A stretch of DNA of 64,000 nt from Mucilaginibacter pallidiroseus (GCF_007846085.1 NZ_VOEJ01000003.1:372001-436000), one strand, 5' to 3'; shown: positions 49,427 through 59,537, counted from the first letter of the stretch. Numbers and translations are program-made. Notes: generated by a model not told the origin, from the sequence alone.

Positions 49427-50913
49427 TACAGGTATTTTTCAATTTGCTCATAAAGTTCGGCACGGTTACTTGGGCGCTTTGCATCGGCCTGCACAAGGTT
49501 ACCCTGCTTGTCAAATATAAAATAAGTAGGGTAATAACGTGTGCCGCCCGCCGGCATCAGCTCATTCCAAAATGCTTGTATAGCTTGCGAACTTTTGCGC
49601 AGATGTACTCCGGTCATGCCATTTATCCTGATAAAATCGCGCCATTGGCTGTCTTTATCATCGGCATCCATATCCAGGTATATATAAGCAACATCCTTAT
49701 TTTTAAAATGCTTCTTTAACTCAGGTACATATTTAAGCTCGTGTTTGCACGGGCCGCACCAGGTACCCCAAATATCAAGGTAAACTACTTTGCCCTTAAG
49801 CGTTTTTACCACATCATATATTGATGTTATGGTTTCATAATCATTGGCCACCACAATTTCTTTATTGGTCATGTTTTCGGCCAAGGCCTTTTCAAGCCTG
49901 TTAATCTTGGCTTCGAACTCTGGCAAATAGATGCTTTGCGGATAGTACCTTTTGAAATCAGTGTACAAAGGTTTCGCCTGATATAAGTCTTTGGTAAGGT
50001 ACTTATCCTCTATGGCCTGCGCCAGCCAATTTTCGCCTTCTGCCTTACCAAATTGTTTGCGGGCAACCGTCCAATTAAGGTACTGCTTTCCTTTGTTTTT
50101 TATGATGCTATCACCTTCACGAATGGTAATGTCGAAGTATTTTATAAATGTTTTGGGATCCTTCAATGCGCCGAGGGGAAAACCTTTAATAGCCATTGTT
50201 TCCAGGTAGCTGATATAGCTGTTAGCAAAAGCATAATACTGCGGGCCGGCAGGTAAAACATTTGCATGCAGTTCCGCTCCTTTATAAACTTCTTCCACCA
50301 GCTCAAACACCTGCGGCCGCCCGGTAGCTAAGGTAGTCCTCGCAAAATCATTTAATTTAAGTATTGCGTTTGCACTTATTTCCTGGCTGATCAGGCGTTT
50401 ATCAAAAGGCGATAAATCACTTGCCTGCACCCTATTTAAATTTTTATCGCGCATAGCAAACCATCTGCTAATCATTTGTTCTTTAAGCTGCGGTAGTGTA
50501 AGTTTTGAAAAGGTAGTATCCGTAAAAAAGAATGGTACTTCTTCAAAACCTAAAGACGATACAAATTGATTTTCTGCCCGGTAGCTACCCTTAAACCCTG
50601 CAATGGTGGTATCAGCTCCCTTGATGTTAAGGTAAAGCGATTTGCCGGGCGTTAACAGCAAGGTAAACATTTTTCGGTTGATGTTGATGGTGCCGAAGCG
50701 TTTGTTTTTGACAGCAATGATGCTGCTAAAACTGCCATTTTTATTTACCGCTATGCCAAAGGTATTTTCGGTATGGTAGCCGTACACAAACGGAATATTT
50801 ATGTAAACCGAGTCGGGCATTTTGCCGCCTCTTATATCGCCGAATATTTTAAATTGTGCAAATGCAAGGCTTGCCGATACAAGCAGCCAGATTAATAATA
50901 GAAGGTGTTTCAT
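49426..50913 (-). CDS. Exported thioredoxin-fold protein, TlpA-like
   Basis: A 495-residue protein with a signal peptide (to about residue 19) and a long N-terminal region (about 20-350) of unknown fold typical of Bacteroidota thiol-disulfide proteins. The C-terminal thioredoxin domain (about 355-495) has VVYLDIWGTWCGPCKHELKY, whose WCGPC is the active site. It lies between the sensor kinase and the LytTR regulator, overlapping the kinase by four bases (ATGA) and the regulator by one. This suggests it belongs to the same signalling unit, perhaps as a redox input or target in the periplasm. Confidence 0.86.
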   Translation of the reverse strand: MKHLLLLIWLLVSASLAFAQFKIFGDIRGGKMPDSVYINIPFVYGYHTENTFGIAVNKNGSFSSIIAVKNKRFGTININRKMFTLLLTPGKSLYLNIKGADTTIAGFKGSYRAENQFVSSLGFEEVPFFFTDTTFSKLTLPQLKEQMISRWFAMRDKNLNRVQASDLSPFDKRLISQEISANAILKLNDFARTTLATGRPQVFELVEEVYKGAELHANVLPAGPQYYAFANSYISYLETMAIKGFPLGALKDPKTFIKYFDITIREGDSIIKNKGKQYLNWTVARKQFGKAEGENWLAQAIEDKYLTKDLYQAKPLYTDFKRYYPQSIYLPEFEAKINRLEKALAENMTNKEIVVANDYETITSIYDVVKTLKGKVVYLDIWGTWCGPCKHELKYVPELKKHFKNKDVAYIYLDMDADDKDSQWRDFIRINGMTGVHLRKSSQAIQAFWNELMPAGGTRYYPTYFIFDKQGNLVQADAKRPSNRAELYEQIEKYL

Positions 50914-52385
50914 GATAGTTGAAGGGTTAAGTGAACAAAAAATTCGCGGGTTGTTTGGCGTATAGTAAGCTCATGCTTTTGGGGGTATAGTAATTGCAAT
51001 CGCTGTTTAACATTCTCGAGGCCAATGCCCGATTTGCCGCTTTCCGGGTCATTGTCGTTACGTGTTTGCAGGCTGTTAGTTACATCTAAAAGCAAAACCT
51101 CATTTTCAACCTGCAGGCTTATGTTAATGTGCGATGGATTTTTAAAGCTGATTCCATGTTTGTAGGAATTTTCTACAAAAGGGATTAATAACATAGGTGC
51201 TATTTGCAGCCCGTCGTCTACATCGGCAATATCTGCCGTAATTTTTATATCTGCAGATGGCGCTATTCGCAGGTTTTGCAGAGCAACGTAGTTGCGCAGG
51301 TATTCGATATCGCGAGCGAGCGATATCTTATCCTGATTGTTTTCATGCAGCATAAAGCGCATCATGTCGCCAAGCTTTTGTATGCCCTCGCCGGTTTTTT
51401 CTGCTTGCTCCATCAGCGCGGTGCCGTAAAGTGTGTTTAGCACATTAAAAAGAAAGTGAGGGTTGATTTGCGAACGCAGAAACTGCAGGTTAGCATCAGA
51501 TGTGCCTAAAGCGGTTTGCAGCGAGGCAACCTCGCGGTAACCTTTGAGCCGGCTGCTATAAATCCACCATGATGCGGAAGAAACGATTAATGTTGGCAGC
51601 AACCAAACAAATACAATAAAGCCGGCAAAGGATAGATTATTGCGACCCTGCATCATGAACATGGTGGCGATAAAACTTAACAATGCCGAGCTGGCTAAAA
51701 GTTTAAGTATGTAAGCACTCATTTGCTTATCCCTGTAATATTGCGGAACAAGCAAATGCATATTAACAATGTAAATAAGCAGGCAAAGCGGCAGGCCAAA
51801 AAGGTACAAGGTGCCAAAGTTTAAAAAAAACCAATCGAGCTTTAATAAGTATATAGGTACAAGTATAATGAGCCATACAGCCGGGAGTACCACCAAGTCG
51901 CCCTTTAACTTTGCGGCAGGTGTTTGCGCCGCACTTTGGGTTTTATAAACCTGCCTTAACACGCGGCTTGCTAATACATAGGTAATACATACACCTATCA
52001 AGAAGGTAGCATGCGTTAAACCCCTGCTCATAAACTTGACGTTTGCGCTATAAGCGTTTGGGCTTGTGTTGTATATCCAGCTTCGTAAGTAGCTCTGGCA
52101 TACCATTAATATAAGGCTGGCTATCACCCAATTTACCAGCAGAAAAACTATGGACGTATTTATCTTTTTTTTATCAAATAACAACGGCGCAACCAGGTAA
52201 TTTATGAATAGGAATGTTGTATAAGTTATCCCATCTATCAGTAACCAGGGGAAAAAGAAGCCGAACGGCCCTTCGCCGATATCGGCCCGGTTTCCATATA
52301 ATATCATTCCCCTGTTAATATCCGCTACTAAAAAAAGTGCAAACAGGCAGGTTGCTATTATAAACTCTATCTTATTATATTTCAT
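50910..52385 (-). CDS. LytS-like sensor histidine kinase
   Basis: A 491-residue membrane kinase with about eight hydrophobic segments (residues ~10-285) and a His_kinase (LytS/YehU) module: the phospho-acceptor motif in FLRSQINPHFLFNVLNTLYG, followed by the ATPase with LLIPFVENSYKHGI and GIGLENVKQRLQLLYP. It has no periplasmic sensor domain of any size, so the signal is sensed in or near the membrane. First gene of the kinase-thioredoxin-regulator operon. Confidence 0.92.
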   Translation of the reverse strand: MKYNKIEFIIATCLFALFLVADINRGMILYGNRADIGEGPFGFFFPWLLIDGITYTTFLFINYLVAPLLFDKKKINTSIVFLLVNWVIASLILMVCQSYLRSWIYNTSPNAYSANVKFMSRGLTHATFLIGVCITYVLASRVLRQVYKTQSAAQTPAAKLKGDLVVLPAVWLIILVPIYLLKLDWFFLNFGTLYLFGLPLCLLIYIVNMHLLVPQYYRDKQMSAYILKLLASSALLSFIATMFMMQGRNNLSFAGFIVFVWLLPTLIVSSASWWIYSSRLKGYREVASLQTALGTSDANLQFLRSQINPHFLFNVLNTLYGTALMEQAEKTGEGIQKLGDMMRFMLHENNQDKISLARDIEYLRNYVALQNLRIAPSADIKITADIADVDDGLQIAPMLLIPFVENSYKHGISFKNPSHINISLQVENEVLLLDVTNSLQTRNDNDPESGKSGIGLENVKQRLQLLYPQKHELTIRQTTREFFVHLTLQLS

Positions 52386-52524
52386 GTGCTGTTGTATTAT
52401 GGTACAATCATACTGAGCACGCGGTGGTTGTTAAAATAAATGTGACGAAGGCCTTAAAAAATGTGATGAGCTGCTTTTAAGTGCGCAATCATTATATTTA
52501 TCTCGCGTATAAATCCGCCGTATC

Positions 52525-53832
52525 ATGAAGAGAGTTTTAATTGCCGCCTTGGCACTGGTATCCTTTGCAGCTTCCGCACAAACCACTACAAATGCATTGG
52601 TAAGTAAAAAAGCCGACGCGCTCGAGCAAAAGCTGATAGCCTGGCGGAGGGATTTTCATGAGCATCCGGAGCTGGGCAACCGCGAGGTGCGCACATCGGG
52701 CATTATCGCCAAACATTTGCAGACATTGGGCATTGAGGTGCAAACAGGCGTTGCAAAAACCGGGGTAGTGGGTATTTTAAAAGGTGGCAAACCTGGCCCA
52801 GTAGTGGCATTGCGTGCCGATATGGACGGCCTGCCAGTAACGGAGCGTGTTAATCTGCCCTTTGCATCAAAAGTAAAAACCACTTATAACGACCAGGAAG
52901 TAGGCGTTATGCATGCCTGCGGGCACGACTCACACATGGCCATTTTAATGGCTGTGGCAGAGGTGTTGTCGTCTATGAAAAAGGATTTGCACGGAACCGT
53001 CAAGTTCATCTTTCAGCCGGCTGAGGAGGGTGCGCCCGCAGGCGAAAAAGGCGGCGCCGAAGAAATGGTAAAGCAAGGTGTGCTTGATAATCCTAAGGTT
53101 GATGTGATTTTTGGCTTACACATTAATTCACAAACCGAAGTTGGCAAAATTGTTTATCGGCCGGGTGGTACCATGGCCGGTGTGAGTGATCTGCAGATTA
53201 CCGTAAAAGGGCGTTCGGCGCATGGTGCTTATCCATGGAGCAGTGTCGATCCTGTTGTGGTTTCGGCACAGATTATTACCGGCCTGCAAACCATTGTGAG
53301 CCGTAATGTAAACGTTACCGAAAACCCGGCGGTAGTGACTATCGGGGCCATAAAAGGCGGTACACGCTTTAACATCATCCCCGAAAATGTGGTTATGCAG
53401 GGCACCGTTCGTTATTTTACCGAAGCCGATCAAAAATTGATTTCCGAAAACGTTAAACGTATTGCCATAAAAACAGCCGAGGCTTACGGAGCGATTGCCG
53501 AAGTGCAGATCCCTTACAGCAATCAATATCCCCTAACTTTTAATGATGTTACACTAACCGAAAAAATGCTGCCTACGTTACAGGCAACCGCAGGCAAAGC
53601 AAATGTGCTGCTGCGACCGCCTGTAACCGGTGCCGAAGATTTTAGTTTTTTCCAGCAGAAGGTTCCCGGATTATTCTTCTTTTTAGGTGGTATGCCAAAG
53701 GGTGGGAACGCCATAACGGCACCGTCGCACCACACGCCCGATTTTTACCTTGACGAAAGCGGCTTTACCCTTGGCGTTAAAGCGTTATGTAATTTAACGT
53801 TGGATTATATGGCAAGTGGAAAGAACAAATAA
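52525..53832 (+). CDS. Exported M20D amidohydrolase (hippurate/IAA-amide hydrolase-like)
   Basis: A 435-residue zinc amidohydrolase with a signal peptide (to about residue 18, ASAQ). Motifs are LIAWRRDFHEHPELGNREVR, VVALRADMDGLPV, MHACGHDSHMAIL (metal ligands), FIFQPAEEGAPAGEKGGAEE (catalytic Glu) and the C-terminal GAEDFSFF. It cleaves N-acyl amino acids, or similar amides, outside the cytoplasm. It is a single gene; the PTP-like gene follows 12 nt later and may be co-transcribed. Confidence 0.92.
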   Translation: MKRVLIAALALVSFAASAQTTTNALVSKKADALEQKLIAWRRDFHEHPELGNREVRTSGIIAKHLQTLGIEVQTGVAKTGVVGILKGGKPGPVVALRADMDGLPVTERVNLPFASKVKTTYNDQEVGVMHACGHDSHMAILMAVAEVLSSMKKDLHGTVKFIFQPAEEGAPAGEKGGAEEMVKQGVLDNPKVDVIFGLHINSQTEVGKIVYRPGGTMAGVSDLQITVKGRSAHGAYPWSSVDPVVVSAQIITGLQTIVSRNVNVTENPAVVTIGAIKGGTRFNIIPENVVMQGTVRYFTEADQKLISENVKRIAIKTAEAYGAIAEVQIPYSNQYPLTFNDVTLTEKMLPTLQATAGKANVLLRPPVTGAEDFSFFQQKVPGLFFFLGGMPKGGNAITAPSHHTPDFYLDESGFTLGVKALCNLTLDYMASGKNK

Positions 53833-53844
53833 TATATCATCCCC

Positions 53845-54159
53845 TTGCCAAACCTACTTTTCATTTGCAGTAAAAACCAGTGGCGAAGCCCTACGGCTGA
53901 GTTACTGGTTAAAAATCATCAATACCATAATGCCCGGTCGGCTGGCACGACTGATAAGGCCCGGATAAAGTTAAATCAGAAAATGATTGATTGGGCCGAT
54001 GTTATTTTCGTGATGGAAGGCAAGCATCGCGATATCATGAGGCAACGTTTCCGCATAGCGGAGAAACAAATAGCGGTCCTCCATATAGAAGACCGCTATC
54101 AGTTTAATGACCCAGAACTTGTTAGGATATTGCAGGTGAGCCTTTCCGATTGGCTTTAG
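53845..54159 (+). CDS. Low-molecular-weight protein tyrosine phosphatase-like protein
   Basis: A 104-residue protein starting with TTG. The P-loop is LLFICSKNQWRSPTAE, a C-x5-R-S signature as in low-molecular-weight phosphatases, but with a longer, charged insert instead of the usual CxGNxCRS. DVIFVMEGKHRDIM is the second landmark. The family is often listed as predicted protein tyrosine phosphatase (COG4551). It is shorter than a full LMW-PTP (about 150 aa) and lacks the usual C-terminal DP Asp loop; the acid may be in FNDPELV. The substrate is unknown. Confidence 0.8.
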   Translation: MPNLLFICSKNQWRSPTAELLVKNHQYHNARSAGTTDKARIKLNQKMIDWADVIFVMEGKHRDIMRQRFRIAEKQIAVLHIEDRYQFNDPELVRILQVSLSDWL

Positions 54160-55688
54160 TTTACTTTTCTAAACTCGTAAGCATCCTGCTCCACAAAGTC
54201 GGCCACTTTTACGCGCATGCCTGTAACCTTGCCATCTTTAACGCGGAACGGGAAGATAGCTTTGCCAAACACCGGGTCGGAAAAAGTTACATAAAACCTG
54301 TTGCCGCCAAGGGGCTGCATGCGTGCAAACATTTTTGGGTGATGCTCAAAACGGGCCTCAAGGTCGTTGCCATTATCGCCTCTTGTAATTTCAACGCTAC
54401 CGTAGAGGTTGTTTATGTATTTGCCTGTGTAGTTATTCACAGATAGTTCAGGCTTTTTATTCATAAGCGTTGTATCACGCATTCTTTTATCACTGGCTTC
54501 AAATTGTGCTGTGTTACGTTTGTTATAGTTTAGGTAGGTGTCGTTATAGTGATAGTTTTTGTTTTTGAAATAAGCATCTAACAAATCCCAGCGCAGCGTG
54601 TCATAAAGTTCGTTTTGGTCGGTATTAGTCAAAATCACTATACCCAGCTTTTGATCGGGCACCAATGTTACCGATGATACGTAGCCGCTTACGCCGCCTG
54701 TGTGCATGATAAGCCTGTGTCCACCGTACTCTTGTATAAACCAGCCCAGCCCGTAAAGTGAAAATCCGGTTTCGCCGTTAAGCTGCTCGGTGCTGTTTAC
54801 AAAATTCTGTGGCTGGCGGGTCGCGGCTATAGCTGCTGCAGGTATCACTTGCTTGCTGCCCACCTTTCCATCATTAAGCAGGGCCATCATCCATTTACCC
54901 ATATCAGCAGCGGATGAGCTAATGGCTCCTGCAGGTGCCATATTATCCAGGTTGACATAAGGTATAGCCTGTAATCTGCCGTCAACCAGTGTGTGGGCAA
55001 CCGTACGGTTCAGGGCTTTAGGCATTTCAGTAGTTAAAGCAATGGTATTGCTCATGCCGAGCGGCGCGAAAATGCTTTCTTTTAAATATACTTCCCATTG
55101 TTTACCTGTAACCCGCGGGATGATCTCGCCCGCTGTAAGGAACGCAGCGTTGGTGTAACCCCATTTTGTACGGAAAGGATACGTGGCTTTCATCTCACCC
55201 ATTTTTTTGATGATCTCGTAACGGGCCAGGTTGCTGTTATAAAAAGTAAAATCACCCTGAAAGGTGCGGAAACCCAGGCGGTGACACAACAAATCTTTTA
55301 TTATGGTCATTTGCCCGGCGGCCTGATTTTCTAATTTAAATTCGGGAATGTATTTGGTTACCTGGTCATCTAATGATAGCTTTTTTTCTGCCTGCAGCAT
55401 AGCAAGGGCGGTAGCGGTAAATGCTTTGGTATTGCTGCCAATCATGAAAAGGGTGTTTTGATCAACTTTGTTCATCACCCCCAATTCCTTAATACCATAG
55501 CCCTTTTGCAGTACTATTTTACCATCCTTTACTATGCATATCGCCGCACCCGGCACACGCCAATTGGTTAAGGCGCGGTTCATATAAGCGTCCAGGCTAT
55601 CGGTAATAAATTTACTCCTGTCGACCTTTTGGGCATTTACATTAACAAAGGCAAAAGTGAACAGGAGTAATAAGTGTATTTTTTTCAT
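54156..55688 (-). CDS. Exported serine hydrolase, beta-lactamase class C fold
   Basis: A 510-residue protein with a signal peptide (to about residue 19). The penicillin-recognising motifs are present: S-x-x-K in LFMIGSNTKAFTATAL, Y-x-N in TKWGYTNAAFLTAG and H-T-G in LIMHTGGVSGYVSS. A C-terminal ~130-residue DUF3471-like beta domain (about 390-510) follows. Such proteins are usually D-aminopeptidases or esterases; resistance to beta-lactams cannot be assumed. Its stop overlaps the PTP-like gene by four bases in convergent orientation. Confidence 0.88.
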   Translation of the reverse strand: MKKIHLLLLFTFAFVNVNAQKVDRSKFITDSLDAYMNRALTNWRVPGAAICIVKDGKIVLQKGYGIKELGVMNKVDQNTLFMIGSNTKAFTATALAMLQAEKKLSLDDQVTKYIPEFKLENQAAGQMTIIKDLLCHRLGFRTFQGDFTFYNSNLARYEIIKKMGEMKATYPFRTKWGYTNAAFLTAGEIIPRVTGKQWEVYLKESIFAPLGMSNTIALTTEMPKALNRTVAHTLVDGRLQAIPYVNLDNMAPAGAISSSAADMGKWMMALLNDGKVGSKQVIPAAAIAATRQPQNFVNSTEQLNGETGFSLYGLGWFIQEYGGHRLIMHTGGVSGYVSSVTLVPDQKLGIVILTNTDQNELYDTLRWDLLDAYFKNKNYHYNDTYLNYNKRNTAQFEASDKRMRDTTLMNKKPELSVNNYTGKYINNLYGSVEITRGDNGNDLEARFEHHPKMFARMQPLGGNRFYVTFSDPVFGKAIFPFRVKDGKVTGMRVKVADFVEQDAYEFRKVN

Positions 55689-55758
55689 AGGTAATTCAAA
55701 AAAGGCTTTATAAATGGTAATTTACGCCAAAAATATAATCTCCACATTAAATATTGCA

Positions 55759-57972
55759 ATGAATATTAAACACCAGCGCATCCGTTTGTTTGCCGCAGGC
55801 TTTTTTTGCCTGGCAGGCATTAATACAGCATCGGCGCAAATCCCCTCAACCCATTGGGCAAAAGATGGCTACCAGTATTACCGTGCGCAAGGCAGCTCAA
55901 TTGTTTTGCTTGATGCACGCGATGCCGCAAAGAAAACCGAAATTGTAAGCCAGGCAGCACTAACGCCCACGGGCCAGAAAGCTTTGGCAGTTCGCCGGTT
56001 CTATTTCAGTGAGGATGGACAAAAGGTATTGATTTATACAAACAGCAAAAAGGTTTGGCGTTATAACACCCGCGGCGATTATTGGCTTTATGACTTGACT
56101 GCCAAAAAGCTCACTAAGTTGGGTGCAAAGTTCCCGGCATCATCCATGATGTTTGCAAAGTTTTCTCCCGATGCAAGTAAGGTTGCTTACGTAGTTAACC
56201 ATAACATTTACGTAGAAAGCCTGGCAGACAACAATGTTACACAGCTTACTACTGATGGTACTACAAAGCTGATTAACGGTACGTTTGACTGGGCCTATGA
56301 GGAAGAGCTTTTTTGCCGCGACGGTTTTAGGTGGAGCCCCGACAGCAAGCAAGTTGCCTACTGGCAAATTGATGCAAGTAAAACCAAAAACTATTTAATG
56401 ATAAACACTACCGATTCCATTTACCCATATGTGGTGCCCGTGGAGTACCCGGTAGCGGGCGAGCCGCCATCGCCGTTTAAAATTGGTGTGGTGCCGGTAA
56501 CAGGCGGTGCAACCAAATGGATGGATATACCCACCGACCCCGTGCTGCAATCGTACGTGCCGCGTATGGAATGGGCTGCCAACAGCAATGAGCTGATTAT
56601 TCAGCACCTGAACAGAGCGCAGAATCAAAGCGAACTGATGATGTGCAACGTGGCTACCGGCAAAGCAAAAACCATTTACAAGGAAAATGATGCGGCATGG
56701 ATTGATGTATTGGCATCATGGGATGATGATTACTCGTACGGTGGCTGGGATTGGTTTAAAAAGGGCGCCGAGTTTTTATGGCCGAGTGAAAAGGATGGCT
56801 GGCGCCACCTGTACCGCATAAGCCGAGATGGTAAAAAAGAGAAACTGATAACCAAAGGAAATTATGATGTAATGGGCATTAACGCCATTGACGAGCAATC
56901 AGGCTACGTATACTTTATGGCATCGCCAACAAACGCTACACAAGCTTACCTGTACCGTACTAAACTTGATGGCAGCGGACAGGCCGAGCGCCTTAGCCCG
57001 GCCAACCAGGTAGGATCGCACGATTATGATGTATCGCCAAATGGCAAAGCTGCAACACACACCTTTTCCAACTACTATACACAGTATGTTAACGAGACGG
57101 TTTCACTGCCCGATCATAAAACCTTTAATGGCGATGAAAAAGTGAACAAAGCTATTGCTGCTGCCGATAAGAGTAAAAACAATGCCGAATACTTCAAGGT
57201 AAAAACTGCCGACGGTGTGGAGATGGACGGTTGGATGGTTAAGCCAAACAACTTCGACTCGAAAAAGAAATACCCTATTGTATTTTACGTATACAGCGAA
57301 CCATGGGGCCAAACCGCTAAAGACCAATATGGCGCAACGTTCAACAACCTGTACAACGGCGATATGGCCGAAGATGGCTACATTTACGTATCTATGGATA
57401 ACCGCGGTACACCAGTGCCAAAAGGACGTGCATGGCGCAAAGCCATTTACCAGGGTATAGGTACACTTAATATTCGTGATCAGGCTATGGCCGCGAAAGA
57501 GGTATTAAAAAACTCATTTGTTGATACTTCGCGCGTGGCGGTGTGGGGCTGGAGCGGCGGTGGTTCAACCACGCTTAACCTGATGTTCCAATATCCGGAC
57601 ATTTATAAAACCGGTATTGCCGTAGCTGCTGTTGGCAACCAGCTTACCTATGATAACATTTACCAGGAGCGCTATACAGGTGTACCGGTTAATGAAGCCG
57701 GCAAAGAAGCTTTCAGGAAAGGCTCGCCTATTACATATGCAAAAAATTTGAAGGGCAATTTGCTTTACATACACGGCACGGCCGATGATAACGTACACTA
57801 CTCAAACGCCGAGCAATTAATAAACGAGCTGGTGAAATATAACCGACGATTTCAGTTAATGAGCTACCCTAACCGCACGCATAGTATATCTGAAGGCGAA
57901 GGTACAGCGGCTCACCTGCATCAGTTATATACAAACTATCTGCGCGCCAACTGCGCACCTGGAGCAAGGTAA
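55759..57972 (+). CDS. Dipeptidyl-peptidase IV-type S9 peptidase
   Basis: A 738-residue exported prolyl dipeptidase. The start at 55759 gives a signal peptide ending NTASAQ. The first ~480 residues form the beta-propeller (DPPIV_N, including the substrate-binding DWAYEEEL motif, here TFDWAYEEELFCRDG). The hydrolase domain has VAVWGWSGGGSTTLNLMF (nucleophile Ser), HGTADDNVHYSNAEQL (Asp) and YPNRTHSISEG (His). It releases X-Pro dipeptides from peptides in the periplasm. The frame start at 55714 adds 15 residues before the signal peptide and is less likely. Confidence 0.94.
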   Translation: MNIKHQRIRLFAAGFFCLAGINTASAQIPSTHWAKDGYQYYRAQGSSIVLLDARDAAKKTEIVSQAALTPTGQKALAVRRFYFSEDGQKVLIYTNSKKVWRYNTRGDYWLYDLTAKKLTKLGAKFPASSMMFAKFSPDASKVAYVVNHNIYVESLADNNVTQLTTDGTTKLINGTFDWAYEEELFCRDGFRWSPDSKQVAYWQIDASKTKNYLMINTTDSIYPYVVPVEYPVAGEPPSPFKIGVVPVTGGATKWMDIPTDPVLQSYVPRMEWAANSNELIIQHLNRAQNQSELMMCNVATGKAKTIYKENDAAWIDVLASWDDDYSYGGWDWFKKGAEFLWPSEKDGWRHLYRISRDGKKEKLITKGNYDVMGINAIDEQSGYVYFMASPTNATQAYLYRTKLDGSGQAERLSPANQVGSHDYDVSPNGKAATHTFSNYYTQYVNETVSLPDHKTFNGDEKVNKAIAAADKSKNNAEYFKVKTADGVEMDGWMVKPNNFDSKKKYPIVFYVYSEPWGQTAKDQYGATFNNLYNGDMAEDGYIYVSMDNRGTPVPKGRAWRKAIYQGIGTLNIRDQAMAAKEVLKNSFVDTSRVAVWGWSGGGSTTLNLMFQYPDIYKTGIAVAAVGNQLTYDNIYQERYTGVPVNEAGKEAFRKGSPITYAKNLKGNLLYIHGTADDNVHYSNAEQLINELVKYNRRFQLMSYPNRTHSISEGEGTAAHLHQLYTNYLRANCAPGAR

Positions 57973-57990
57973 AAAAGCAACCCCACAAAA

Positions 57991-58027
57991 AAGCCCTCTT
58001 GTCTTATCGATAAGGGGGCTTGTTTTT
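57991..58027. terminator. Terminator after the S9 peptidase gene
   Basis: An interrupted hairpin (AAGCCC with GGGCTT, CTT with AAG, one U-G) flanked by A- and T-runs, between convergent genes. Confidence 0.75.
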
Positions 58028-58047
58028 TAAGGTAATCAGGCGTTTTA

Positions 58048-58470
58048 TTAAAACGGCAAGTCGTCTGCATCATTATTACGGAAACCGTCAGTATCAATTG
58101 TACGGCTTACCGGTTTGGGCTGTGTCTCGTTCTCAAAATCGGTTTTGCGGCCAAGCAGGGTAAAGTTTTCTGCAACTACTTCGGTAGTATACTTTTTAAT
58201 ACCTTCTTTGTCCTCAAAAGACCGCGTACGTAACTTTCCTTCAATATAAACTAATTTGCCCTTTTGTAAAAATTTTGCAGCTACATCAGCCAGTCCTCTC
58301 CACATTACAATATTGTGCCATTCAGTTTGCTCAACCTTACGGCCATCTTTATTAAATGTTTCTGATGTGGCTAACGGGAAGCTTGCAACAGCCACGCCCC
58401 CTTCCAAATGCCGCACCTCAGGGTCCTTACCTAAATGACCAACTAATATAACTTTATTAATTCCAGACAT
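58048..58470 (-). CDS. ssb: Single-stranded DNA-binding protein
   Basis: SSB coats single-stranded DNA in replication and repair. The 140-residue protein begins MSGINKVILVGHLGKDPEVR, has the OB-fold core WHNIVMWRGLADVAAKFLQK and YIEGKLRTRSFED, and ends in the acidic tail NDADDLPF, the usual docking tip for partner proteins. mutY lies upstream in the same direction, with a 23-nt gap, so they are likely co-transcribed. Confidence 0.95.
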   Translation of the reverse strand: MSGINKVILVGHLGKDPEVRHLEGGVAVASFPLATSETFNKDGRKVEQTEWHNIVMWRGLADVAAKFLQKGKLVYIEGKLRTRSFEDKEGIKKYTTEVVAENFTLLGRKTDFENETQPKPVSRTIDTDGFRNNDADDLPF

Positions 58471-58493
58471 GCCATAAATTAACGGAGAATTAT

Positions 58494-59537
58494 TTAGAAA
58501 TTAAAAAAATCTTTTATAAATATAATAACGCCTTTTGGTATAGCCATTTTCTTAATATTGTCTATATCTGTATAGAACCATCCCGGCTGCAAATCTGCAG
58601 GCTTTTCCTTTATTATTAAAAACTGAATAAACAGCTGTTGATGCGTTAATACATGCTTTATAATACCCGAATGGCTTAATAAAGTTAAATTTTTGCCAAA
58701 AACTGCTGCCTCTGGTAAATGTAGTATTTCATTTGGTATTAATTGTTCAGTGGTTTCAATCATGGGTAGGTCGTACATATTTGCCCAAATGTCCTTATCG
58801 CCCCGTTTGTTCATTAATACTGTTTCGCCATCAGATATTAACAGATAGTTAAAATATCTTTTTTTAACCTTTACGTTTTTTAGTTTAACCGGAAGGCTGG
58901 TAGTGGCGTTTTGTTTGAATGCTATACAGTCTAAATGCACCGGGCAAATACCACAGGCCGGGTTTTTAGGTTTACAAAGCATTGCGCCAAACTCCATCAT
59001 GGCCTGGTTATGCAAAGCGGGGCGGTTAACATCCAAAACTTCATCTGCAATTTGCTGAAAAGTTTTTTTGCCTTTGGGAGAGTTTATGGGCTCATCTATC
59101 CCATAATAGCGGGCCAGTACGCGGTAAACATTACCATCTACCACTGCTTTTGCCTCATTTGCCGAAAAGGAAGATATGGCTGCAGCAGTATACTCGCCAA
59201 TGCCCTTAAGCTTGATAAGCTCTGTGTAACTGGTGGGGAAGATGCCATTGTAATCATTTAAAACCTGCCTGGCTGTTTTAAGCATGTTGCGCCCTCGCGA
59301 GTAATAGCCCAGGCCCTGCCAAAGGCGCAATACTTCATCCTCGGTGGCGGCTGCAAAATGGCTAACTGTAGGGTAATGAGCCGCAAAGCGCTCAAAATAA
59401 GGTAGGCCCTGCTCAACCCGCGTTTGCTGCAAAATAATTTCAGATAACCATATTATATAAGCTTCAGTAGTGTTTCGCCAGGGTAAATCGCGTTTGTTTT
59501 CCTGGTACCAGCTAATCAATCGGGCAGATAAATCCAT
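58494..59537 (-). CDS. mutY: A/G-specific adenine glycosylase
   Basis: MutY removes adenine mispaired with 8-oxoguanine. It has the helix-hairpin-helix and catalytic Asp in LKGIGEYTAAAISSF and KAVVDGNVYRVLAR, and the [4Fe-4S] ligands in C-x6-C-x2-C-x5-C (CKPKNPACGICPVHLDC). The C-terminal Nudix-like domain (about 230-347, with DIWANMYDLPMIE) recognises 8-oxoG. Length (347 aa) is normal. It is upstream of ssb on the same strand and divergent from the HU gene. Confidence 0.95.
   Translation of the reverse strand: MDLSARLISWYQENKRDLPWRNTTEAYIIWLSEIILQQTRVEQGLPYFERFAAHYPTVSHFAAATEDEVLRLWQGLGYYSRGRNMLKTARQVLNDYNGIFPTSYTELIKLKGIGEYTAAAISSFSANEAKAVVDGNVYRVLARYYGIDEPINSPKGKKTFQQIADEVLDVNRPALHNQAMMEFGAMLCKPKNPACGICPVHLDCIAFKQNATTSLPVKLKNVKVKKRYFNYLLISDGETVLMNKRGDKDIWANMYDLPMIETTEQLIPNEILHLPEAAVFGKNLTLLSHSGIIKHVLTHQQLFIQFLIIKEKPADLQPGWFYTDIDNIKKMAIPKGVIIFIKDFFNF

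Noticed and set aside
54156..55688. A beta-lactam resistance gene
   Set aside because: The motifs are those of the wider serine-hydrolase group, and the added C-terminal domain points to esterase or peptidase activity.
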